Source: an uncultured Collinsella sp.
GTDB taxonomy: Bacteria > Actinomycetota > Coriobacteriia > Coriobacteriales > Coriobacteriaceae
Direction: 5' to 3'
NCBI GenBank assembly: GCA_902490445.1
Contig: CABUDZ010000088.1
Coordinates: 1-8,169 of the forward strand
DNA length: 8,169 nt
Shown here one piece after another: positions 1 through 6,844 of this stretch (positions within the stretch are counted from its first letter, which is position 1; each line of letters starts with the position of its first letter). A program made the translations under genes and the position numbers. The notes beneath the pieces are model-generated. The model had not been told where the DNA came from and searched no databases. It worked only from the letters and a program-made list of their open reading frames with translations.

Positions 1-14
1 TGATCGTTAAATAG
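1..14 (+). CDS. Possible 3' end of atpE (ATP synthase subunit c), partial
   Basis: All three + frames meet a stop within the first 14 bases (TGA 1-3, TAA 8-10, TAG 12-14), so an upstream gene could end here in any of them. The frame ending at TAG 12-14 reads Ile-Val-Lys-stop. That suits the hydrophobic C-terminus of subunit c, whose mycobacterial version I recall ending in Pro-Val-Lys. In the usual bacterial order atpE stands directly before atpF. This is an inference from gene order and three codons; the window itself cannot prove it. Confidence 0.3.
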
Positions 15-16
15 CA

Positions 17-21
17 CGGAG
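17..21 (+). promoter_or_regulatory. Ribosome binding site of atpF
   Basis: CGGAG lies 8 nt before the ATG at 30. It supports the long form of AtpF with the extra N-terminal hydrophobic stretch. The internal ATGs at 90 (Met21) and 150 (Met41) have no comparable purine-rich site upstream. Confidence 0.7.
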
Positions 22-29
22 CGTCAAGT

Positions 30-632
30 ATGAATCTTTCATCCCAGAAGAGCGCGATCGCACTCTCCGCGTCCGCGGCCGCGCTGCTCATGCCGGTTTC
101 CGCGTTCGCCGAGGACGGCGCTGCCGGTGCGGACATCCTCATCCCTAAGATGGCGGAGTTCATCCCGGCGCTTATCGCCTTCCTGATTATCTGGATCGTG
201 CTGGCCAAGGTCGCCCTGCCGGGCATCATGAAAACCATGGAGGAGCGCGGCAAGAAGATCGAGGAGAGCCTCGACGAGGCCGAGAAGACCAAGCAGGAGG
301 CTATCGCCAAGCGCGCTGAGTCCGACTCGATCGTCACCGACGCCCGTCGTCAGGCTGCCGACATCGTTCTCGAGGCCCGTAAGGACGCCGAGTCCGAGCG
401 CGCCCGTATCATCGAGGCTGCTCACAAGGAGGCCGAGGAGATCATCGCCAAGGCCCATACGACCGTCGAGGACGAGCGCAAGTCCATTTACGCCGGTGCC
501 GCGAGCTCCATCGCCGACCTGTCCGTTGCCGTCGCCACCAAGATCGTGGGCGAGGCACTCGAGGACGATGCCGAGCAGAAGAAGCTCATCGAGCGCTACA
601 TCCAGGAAGCAGGTAGCCTGAATGCCGACTAG
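30..632 (+). CDS. atpF: F0F1 ATP synthase subunit b (peripheral stalk), with signal-peptide-like N-terminus
   Basis: Subunit b dimerises to form the peripheral stalk that anchors F1 to the membrane and stops the alpha/beta head from rotating. The 200-residue protein has a membrane span at about residues 42-64, including the FLIIWIVLAK core. A long, charged, Ala/Glu/Lys/Arg-rich helix from about 68 to 150 would form the right-handed coiled coil, and a C-terminal segment (about 155-195) should contact delta and F1. The family usually has about 155-185 residues. The excess lies at the N-terminus: residues 1-27 have a short polar start with one Lys, a hydrophobic Ala/Leu-rich core and an AFA motif before Glu-Asp, like a Sec signal peptide. 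Cleavage after Ala27 would leave a short outside segment before the membrane span, which fits the known N-out topology. The ATG at 30 is chosen for its ribosome binding site. The 3' end overlaps atpH by 11 nt. Identity is secure from architecture and operon position; cleavage is inferred. Confidence 0.95.
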   Translation: MNLSSQKSAIALSASAAALLMPVSAFAEDGAAGADILIPKMAEFIPALIAFLIIWIVLAKVALPGIMKTMEERGKKIEESLDEAEKTKQEAIAKRAESDSIVTDARRQAADIVLEARKDAESERARIIEAAHKEAEEIIAKAHTTVEDERKSIYAGAASSIADLSVAVATKIVGEALEDDAEQKKLIERYIQEAGSLNAD

Positions 633-1098
633 CCGCTATCAGGACAAGGTGCTCGAGACCTACGCGCGCTCCCTTCTGGAAGCCGCTAAGGCCGAGAACC
701 ATGTGTTCGAGGACCTCGAGATGATCGAGCGCTTGGCTTCTGCCAGCCCCGAGATCATCGCCGTGCTCGACACCATGTCCAAGCGCGACCAGCTCGACCT
801 TCTTCCCAAGGTGGCAGCTGCCTTTAAGTATGTTGCCGAGGAAGACGAGGATGTAGTGGGCGTGACCGTCACCACGGCGATCCCGCTCGACGACGAGCTG
901 CGTCAAACCATCACTAAGAAATGCGAGCAGGACTTCGGCCGCAAGGTATTCCTTATCGAGCAGGTTGACCCGTCTATCGTGGGCGGCCTGGTGCTCGAGG
1001 CCCGCGGCGAGCGTCGTGACATTTCCGTCAAGACGCAGCTGCGCATCGCGCAGGAGACCCTCGCAAACTCTGCTAATTCGTACGGAGGTGAAGCCTAA
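622..1098 (+). CDS. atpH: F0F1 ATP synthase subunit delta (OSCP homologue), short form
   Basis: Delta sits on top of the alpha3beta3 head and ties it to the C-terminal ends of the b stalk. The protein has 158 residues against about 175-180 usually. The N-terminal helical domain starts with the family pattern Y-A-R-S-L-L-E-A (14-21). The C-terminal domain is well preserved: VTVTTAIPLDDEL (81-93), then DPSIVGGLVLEARGE (116-130) and DISVKTQLRIAQETL (133-147). The shortfall falls in the N-terminal domain: by eye against E. coli delta, about 28 residues are missing near residues 40-52, roughly one to two of the six helices. The ATG at 622 lies inside atpF, and no strong ribosome binding site precedes it (only AGG-type purines), so translation is probably coupled to atpF. 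The stop overlaps the atpA start as TAATG. The sequence runs cleanly in frame, so I read the shortening as natural. Confidence 0.93.
   Translation: MPTSRYQDKVLETYARSLLEAAKAENHVFEDLEMIERLASASPEIIAVLDTMSKRDQLDLLPKVAAAFKYVAEEDEDVVGVTVTTAIPLDDELRQTITKKCEQDFGRKVFLIEQVDPSIVGGLVLEARGERRDISVKTQLRIAQETLANSANSYGGEA
1084..1090 (+). promoter_or_regulatory. Strong ribosome binding site of atpA
   Basis: GGAGGTG lies 7 nt before the atpA ATG at 1098, inside the last codons of atpH. It is a near-perfect Shine-Dalgarno sequence and fixes the start. Alpha is needed in three copies per complex, so a stronger site than that of atpH makes sense. Confidence 0.8.
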
Positions 1099-2696
1099 TG
1101 TCCGAAACCCTCAATGCCCAGGATATCGCCAAGAAACTGCAGGAGCAGCTCACGAGCCTCTCCGCGACGGTCGATACGCATGAGGTTTCAACGGTCGACG
1201 AGGTAGGCGACGGCATCGCGCGCGTCTCCGGCCTCAAGAGCGCCATGGCAGGCGAGCTTCTGGAGTTCAAGAGCTCCGATACCGGTGAGACCGTCTTCGG
1301 CCTTGCCCAGAACCTTGACCGTGACGAGGTCGGCGCCGTTCTGTTCGGTGCCGTCGACTCCATCAAGGAAGGCGACGAGTGCCGCACCACTGGCCGCATT
1401 ATGGATATCCCCGTGAGCCGTGCCATGCTCGGCCGCGTCGTCAATCCGCTCGGCCAGCCCATCGACGGCCTGGGCGACATCGTCGCCACGCACCGTCGCC
1501 CCATCGAGTTCAAGGCTCCCGGCGTCATCGATCGTACCCCGGTGTGCGAGCCGGTTCAGACCGGTCTGCTCGCTATCGACTCCATGGTGCCTATTGGCCG
1601 CGGTCAGCGTGAGCTCATCATCGGCGACCGTAAGACCGGTAAGACCGCCATCGCCATCGACGCTATCCTCAACCAGCGCGGCAAGGGCATGGTCTGCATC
1701 TATGTCGCCATCGGCCAGAAGGCCTCCACGGTTGCCAACATCCGCGAGACCCTCGCTCAGCACGGTGCGCTCGACTACACCATCATCGTTTCGGCCACCG
1801 CTGCCGATTCCGCCCCTATGCAGTACATCGCGCCTATGGCCGGTGCCGCTATCGGCGAGTTCTTCATGTACAATGGCGAGGACGGCAAGCCCGCCAGCGA
1901 GACCAACCCCGGCGGCCACGTGCTCGTCATCTACGACGACCTGTCCAAGCAGGCTGTGGCCTACCGTCAGATGTCGCTGACGCTGCATCGTCCGCCCGGA
2001 CGCGAGGCCTATCCTGGCGACATCTTCTACCTGCACTCTCGTCTGCTCGAGCGTGCCGTCAAGATGTCCAAGAAGAACGGTTACGGCTCCATGACGGCAC
2101 TGCCGATCATCGAGACCCAGGACGGCGACGTCTCGGCCTACATTCCGACCAACGTCATTTCCATTACCGATGGTCAGATCTACCTGCAGTCCGAGCTCTT
2201 CTTCCAGGGTCAGCGCCCGGCAGTCGACGTGGGCATCTCCGTGTCCCGCGTCGGTGGCGATGCGCAGACCAAGGCCATGAAGCAGGTCGCCGGCAACCTC
2301 CGTCTGGACCTCGCTTCCTATCAGGAGCTCGCTGGCTTTACGCAGTTCGGCTCCGACCTCGACGAGGCTACTCAGAAGCAGCTGACCCATGGTGCTCGCA
2401 TGACCGAGCTCCTGAAGCAGCCGCGTTACAAGCCGTTTGAGGTTGGCGAGCAGATCGTTACGCTGTTCGCTGGCAACGAGGGCTTCCTGGATGACCTGGA
2501 GATCGCCGACGTGCTGCCTTTCCGTGCCGAGCTCATCGAGTACATGGACAATGGCTTTGGCTCGCTGCTCGACAAGGTTCGCGCCAAGAAGATCGATGAT
2601 GACACCAAGGCTGAGCTCTTGCGCGTCATCGGCGACTTCAAGCAGCAGTTCATGGCCAAGCACCATTCGGATGTTTCTGGATCAGAGGAGAACTAA
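1098..2696 (+). CDS. atpA: F0F1 ATP synthase subunit alpha
   Basis: Alpha forms the hexameric F1 head with beta and carries the non-catalytic nucleotide sites. The 532-residue protein is close to family length (about 500-550). The N-terminal beta-barrel holds the GDGIARVSGL segment (37-46). The P-loop is GDRKTGKT (176-183), with Lys179 where E. coli has Gln; I recall Lys at this site in mycobacterial alpha too. Walker B is LVIYDD (276-281), followed by the family block DLSKQAVAYRQMSL (281-294) and PPGREAYPGDIFYLHSRLLE (299-318). The arginine-finger region is ISVSRVGG (380-387; Arg384). The C-terminal helical domain follows from about 400. Residues 259-274, just before Walker B, hold a Gly/Pro/Glu-rich stretch about 12 residues longer than in the E. 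coli type. The C-terminus is short, without the long tail of mycobacterial alpha. The gene overlaps atpH by 1 nt and is followed by atpG after 5 nt. Identification is secure. Confidence 0.98.
   Translation: MSETLNAQDIAKKLQEQLTSLSATVDTHEVSTVDEVGDGIARVSGLKSAMAGELLEFKSSDTGETVFGLAQNLDRDEVGAVLFGAVDSIKEGDECRTTGRIMDIPVSRAMLGRVVNPLGQPIDGLGDIVATHRRPIEFKAPGVIDRTPVCEPVQTGLLAIDSMVPIGRGQRELIIGDRKTGKTAIAIDAILNQRGKGMVCIYVAIGQKASTVANIRETLAQHGALDYTIIVSATAADSAPMQYIAPMAGAAIGEFFMYNGEDGKPASETNPGGHVLVIYDDLSKQAVAYRQMSLTLHRPPGREAYPGDIFYLHSRLLERAVKMSKKNGYGSMTALPIIETQDGDVSAYIPTNVISITDGQIYLQSELFFQGQRPAVDVGISVSRVGGDAQTKAMKQVAGNLRLDLASYQELAGFTQFGSDLDEATQKQLTHGARMTELLKQPRYKPFEVGEQIVTLFAGNEGFLDDLEIADVLPFRAELIEYMDNGFGSLLDKVRAKKIDDDTKAELLRVIGDFKQQFMAKHHSDVSGSEEN
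2685..2690 (+). promoter_or_regulatory. Ribosome binding site of atpG
   Basis: GAGGAG lies 11 nt before the ATG at 2702, within the last sense codons of atpA (Glu-Glu). The spacing is a little long but workable. Confidence 0.6.
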
Positions 2697-2701
2697 GCCC
2701 C

Positions 2702-3609
2702 ATGGCCAACCTTCGCGACATTAAGAAGCGAATCTCCTCGGTTACCACGACCAAGCAGATCACGCGCACGATGGAGATGGTCTCTACGGCCAAGATCCGT
2801 CGTGCCCTCGATCGCTCCAAGCAGGCCGAGCCCTATAAGGAGGCGCTGACCGACGTCATGTTGACGGTCGCCGGCGACGCCTCCTGTTCGGGCACCGATC
2901 CCATGCTGCAGAAGCATGAGAGCGTCAAGCATGGCCTGATTGTCGTTATTGCCTCGGACCGCGGCCTTGCCGGCGGTTTCAATACGACGGTGGAGCGCAC
3001 GGCCGAAAAGCTCGCCGCTTCTTGGGCGAACGACGGCATCGAGTGCGAGATCATCGCGTGTGGGCGCAAACCGGCCACGTATTTCCGTGACCGCGCAAAC
3101 GTCGTCATGCACTTTGAGGGCAACTCCTCTGAGCCCGATTTCAATCAGGCCCGCATGATCTCCTCTCATATCTGCGATGCGTATCGTGCCGGTGAGCTTG
3201 ACCGTGTCGAGCTTGTCTACCACCACGCCAAGAACCGCGTGGATCAGGAGCTTCGCGTCGAGCATCTGTTGCCGCTCGACCCCGAGATGATCGCTATGGC
3301 CCACGGTCCGCGTAAGAACGAGACCGACGCCCCTAAGCGCATCTCGTCCACGTTCGAGTTCGTGCCCTCTCCCGAGCATGTTCTCGGCAAGCTTGTGCCG
3401 TCTTATATCCTGACGGTCATCTACCAGGCCCTGATCGATTCGGCGGCTGCCGAGCAGGGTGCACGCCGCAAGGCCATGCACTCCGCGACGGAAAACGCCA
3501 CCGCGATCATCTCGACCCTTACCCGCACGTATAGTCGCGTGCGCCAGGCTTCGATCACGACCGAGATTAACGAGATCGTCGGCGGAGCCTCAGCATTGGA
3601 GGAACAGTA

Positions 3610-3610
<1 letters not shown>
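2702..3610 (+). CDS. atpG: F0F1 ATP synthase subunit gamma (central rotor shaft)
   Basis: Gamma is the rotating shaft that connects the c-ring to the alpha3beta3 head. The 302-residue protein is close to family length (about 285-305). Both terminal helices that form the shaft are typical: RISSVTTTKQITRTMEMVSTAK (10-31 region) at the start and SRVRQASITTEINEIVGGAS (278-297) at the end. The Rossmann-like middle domain includes SDRGLAGGFN (85-94), with Ala where many homologues have Cys. A Lys/Asp-rich stretch at about 199-214 precedes the STFEFVPSPEHVL segment. Cysteines are at 62, 115, 120 and 158. I see no chloroplast-type regulatory Cys pair, although a redox role cannot be excluded from sequence. 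The gene follows atpA by 5 nt and overlaps atpD by 1 nt. Confidence 0.97.
3598..3603 (+). promoter_or_regulatory. Strong ribosome binding site of atpD
   Basis: GGAGGA lies 6 nt before the atpD ATG at 3610, inside the last codons of atpG. It decides the start and gives the three-copy beta subunit a strong translation signal in addition to the TAATG stop-start overlap. Confidence 0.8.
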
Positions 3611-5064
<1,454 letters not shown>

Positions 5065-5067
5065 GTT

Positions 5068-5460
5068 ATGCGTATCCGCATCGTGTGCCCCGTGAGCTGC
5101 GCCTATGAGGGCGACGCTGCGTTTGTGTCGATTCCGTCCACGGATGGCGAGTTTGGCGTCCTGCCTGCTCACTCCAGCGAGATCTGCACGATCGACCGCG
5201 GTTACGTTCGCGTTTCCGATAAGGCCATGGGCACTGTCGACCACACGTTTGCCGTGGCCGGCGGCTATGCCCAGGTTGCGGACGATGTCGTGACCGTTCT
5301 CGCCGAGCGCGCTTGCGATTTGGCGACCGTCGATGCCGACAAGCTTAAAGCTGATATTCAAGGTTTTGAAGAGAAGCTGGGTAATTTGTCGGAGGATGAT
5401 GCACGCCGCGCCTACCTCTATAATGAAATCGCATGGTGTAAGCTCAAGCTTGCCCAATAG
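5068..5460 (+). CDS. atpC: F0F1 ATP synthase subunit epsilon
   Basis: Epsilon binds the foot of gamma at the c-ring and can inhibit ATP hydrolysis through its C-terminal helical hairpin. The 130 residues match the family (about 130-140). Residues 1-85 form the beta-sandwich, with the markers STDGEFGVLPAH (24-35) and FAVAGGYAQV (61-70). Residues 87-130 form the two-helix hairpin, so this is the long, potentially inhibitory form. The Bacillus PS3 ATP-binding pattern (Ile/Leu-Asp-x-x-Arg-Ala) is not clearly kept: the matching region reads VDADKLKAD (88-96). Unusually, there are five cysteines (7, 11, 40, 83, 124). The 60 bases from 5341 are locally AT-rich (about 38% GC by hand count) and precede an exact TATAAT at 5419-5424, so the end of this gene may carry a promoter. 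It is the last ATP synthase gene; a terminator follows. Confidence 0.95.
   Translation: MRIRIVCPVSCAYEGDAAFVSIPSTDGEFGVLPAHSSEICTIDRGYVRVSDKAMGTVDHTFAVAGGYAQVADDVVTVLAERACDLATVDADKLKADIQGFEEKLGNLSEDDARRAYLYNEIAWCKLKLAQ
5396..5424 (+). promoter_or_regulatory. Candidate promoter inside the 3' end of atpC, possibly for murA
   Basis: TATAAT at 5419-5424 is an exact match to the vegetative -10 consensus. A weak -35 (ATGATG, 5396-5401, 3 of 6 matches) lies 17 nt upstream, and the region before it is AT-rich compared with the rest of the window. A start near 5431 would give murA a leader of about 118 nt that contains the terminator hairpin. One good hexamer in coding sequence can arise by chance, so this is tentative. 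Confidence 0.3.
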
Positions 5461-5496
5461 TCAAACGATTTAGCGTTCGACCATTTGCGAACACAT

Positions 5497-5535
5497 CATG
5501 CCCGGGATGGCCCAGCCACCCCGGGCATGCTTTTT
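5497..5535 (+). terminator. Rho-independent terminator between atpC and murA
   Basis: CATGCCCGGG (5497-5506) pairs perfectly with CCCGGGCATG (5520-5529). Inside the loop, TGGC (5508-5511) can pair with GCCA (5515-5518), leaving a 3-nt tip. One C and then TTTTT (5531-5535) follow. A 10-bp GC-rich stem with a U run is a classic intrinsic terminator and marks the end of the ATP synthase operon. Its U run ends only 13 nt before the murA start codon, which leaves no room for a promoter after it. Confidence 0.85.
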
Positions 5536-5536
5536 G

Positions 5537-5542
5537 AAAGGG
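5537..5542 (+). promoter_or_regulatory. Ribosome binding site of murA, supporting a TTG start
   Basis: AAAGGG lies 6 nt before the TTG at 5549. No ATG or GTG occurs at a suitable place nearby, and the protein aligns from this codon with the first residues of known MurA proteins, so TTG is taken as the start. Confidence 0.7.
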
Positions 5543-5548
5543 TAGACC

Positions 5549-6832
5549 TTGGATATTATCCGCGTTGAGGGTGGCCACGCCATCGGAGGCTCCGTGCCCG
5601 TCTCGGGCGCCAAGAACTCCGCGCTCAAACTCATGGCGGCAACGCTTCTGGCGCCGGGCAAGACGACGCTGCAGAACGTGCCCGATATTTCCGATGTCCA
5701 CGTGATGGGCAAGGTGCTCAAGGGCATGGGCGCTACGATCGATGTTCTCGACGAGCACACGCTCGAGATTGATACCTCTCAGGTCGATTCATGGGAGGCC
5801 CCCTACGAGCTCGTTGCCAAGATGCGCGCTTCCACCGCCGTCATGGGGCCCCTGCTGGGCCGCTTCCATCGCGCCAAAATTGCCATGCCGGGCGGCTGCA
5901 ACCTGGGTGCTCGTAAGATCGATATGCACATTCTTGGTCTTGAGGCCCTGGGCGTTGAGTTCGATACCGCCCACGGTTACATCAACGCTAATGCGCCCCA
6001 AGGTCTGCGCGGTACCACCGTCACGCTCGAGTTCGCCAGCGTCGGTGCGACCGAGAATCTCATCATGGCCTCTGTGCGCGCACAGGGCACCACGGTTATC
6101 GACAATGCCGCCCGCGAGCCCGAGATCGTCGATCTCGCTAACATGCTCAACGAGATGGGCGCCAAGATTGTTGGCGCCGGTACGCCCGTCGTGACTATCG
6201 AAGGCGTGGAAGAGCTCCATCCCGTTATCCATCGCGTGGTGGGCGACCGCATCGAGGCCGGTACCTTTATCGTCGCCGGTGCGTTGATGGCGGACGATCG
6301 CGGTGTCGATGTCACGGGCTTTTGCCCCATTCATTTGGGCATGGTGCTCAAGAAGATGGAGCTCATGGGTATCGACTGCGAGCGCGTCGAGGATGGCGTC
6401 CATGTGAACCGTGCCGAGCGTATCAAGCCGGTCGACATCCAGACGCTTCCGTTCCCCGGTTTCCCGACCGACATGCAGGCGCAGATTATGGTGCTCTCCG
6501 CCCTTGCCGACGGCAGTTCCGTTATTACCGAGAACATCTTCGAGAATCGCTTTATGTTTGCCTCTGAGCTGGTGCGCATGGGTGCCGACATTCGTATCGA
6601 GAGCCATCATGCCATGATTCATGGCGTCAAGGGCTTCTCGGGTGCACAGGTTACCTCGCCCGATCTGCGCGGCGGAGCGGCCCTCGTCGTAGCGGGCTTG
6701 ATCGCCGACGGGACGACCGAGGTTTCGGCTATCCATCACATCAAGCGCGGCTACGAGCAGTTTGTCGAAAAGCTGCAGGCGCTCGGCGCGCATGTCGAGC
6801 ATGCTACCGTCCCCGATCCCGTCATCTACTAA
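5549..6832 (+). CDS. murA: UDP-N-acetylglucosamine 1-carboxyvinyltransferase
   Basis: MurA transfers the enolpyruvyl group of phosphoenolpyruvate to UDP-GlcNAc in the cytoplasm, the committed first step of peptidoglycan precursor synthesis. The 427 residues match the family (about 417-430) and show its inside-out alpha/beta-barrel repeats. Key residues are present: Lys22-Asn23 in SGAKNSALK (19-27), catalytic Cys117 in PGGCNLGAR (114-122), Asp308 in PTDMQAQ (306-312), and Arg400 in IKRGYEQF (398-405). Cys rather than Asp at 117 predicts that the enzyme is a fosfomycin target, unlike mycobacterial MurA. Translation starts at TTG 5549, chosen because the first residues (MDIIRVEGGHAIGG) align with MurA N-termini and AAAGGG lies upstream. 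It stands 88 nt after atpC, behind a terminator, and 12 nt before the LCP gene. Many Gram-positive bacteria have two MurA paralogues; whether a second copy exists here cannot be seen. Confidence 0.97.
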   Translation: MDIIRVEGGHAIGGSVPVSGAKNSALKLMAATLLAPGKTTLQNVPDISDVHVMGKVLKGMGATIDVLDEHTLEIDTSQVDSWEAPYELVAKMRASTAVMGPLLGRFHRAKIAMPGGCNLGARKIDMHILGLEALGVEFDTAHGYINANAPQGLRGTTVTLEFASVGATENLIMASVRAQGTTVIDNAAREPEIVDLANMLNEMGAKIVGAGTPVVTIEGVEELHPVIHRVVGDRIEAGTFIVAGALMADDRGVDVTGFCPIHLGMVLKKMELMGIDCERVEDGVHVNRAERIKPVDIQTLPFPGFPTDMQAQIMVLSALADGSSVITENIFENRFMFASELVRMGADIRIESHHAMIHGVKGFSGAQVTSPDLRGGAALVVAGLIADGTTEVSAIHHIKRGYEQFVEKLQALGAHVEHATVPDPVIY

Positions 6833-6835
6833 TAC

Positions 6836-6838
6836 AGG
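6836..6838 (+). promoter_or_regulatory. Short ribosome binding site deciding the LCP gene start
   Basis: AGG (in ACAGG) lies 6 nt before the ATG at 6845. The in-frame TTG at 6839 would add only Met-Pro and has no site at a workable distance, so the ATG is preferred. The site is weak, and translation may be coupled to murA, whose stop lies 12 nt upstream. Confidence 0.45.
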
Positions 6839-6844
6839 TTGCCT

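Noticed and set aside
622..1098. Frameshift or truncation in atpH as the cause of its short length
   Set aside because: Both conserved ends are present in one frame and the C-terminal motifs are intact, so an internal natural deletion fits better than a broken gene.
1188..2666. A 492-codon open frame on the - strand, opposite atpA
   Set aside because: Same explanation: a shadow of the strong codon bias of atpA, with low-complexity Val/Leu/Asp/Gly content and no domain.
5789..6802. A 337-codon open frame on the - strand, opposite murA
   Set aside because: murA is complete with all catalytic residues on the + strand, and the antisense product resembles no known protein.
6839..6844. TTG at 6839 as the start of the LCP gene
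   Set aside because: It adds only two residues and has no ribosome binding site at a useful distance, while the ATG at 6845 has AGG 6 nt upstream.
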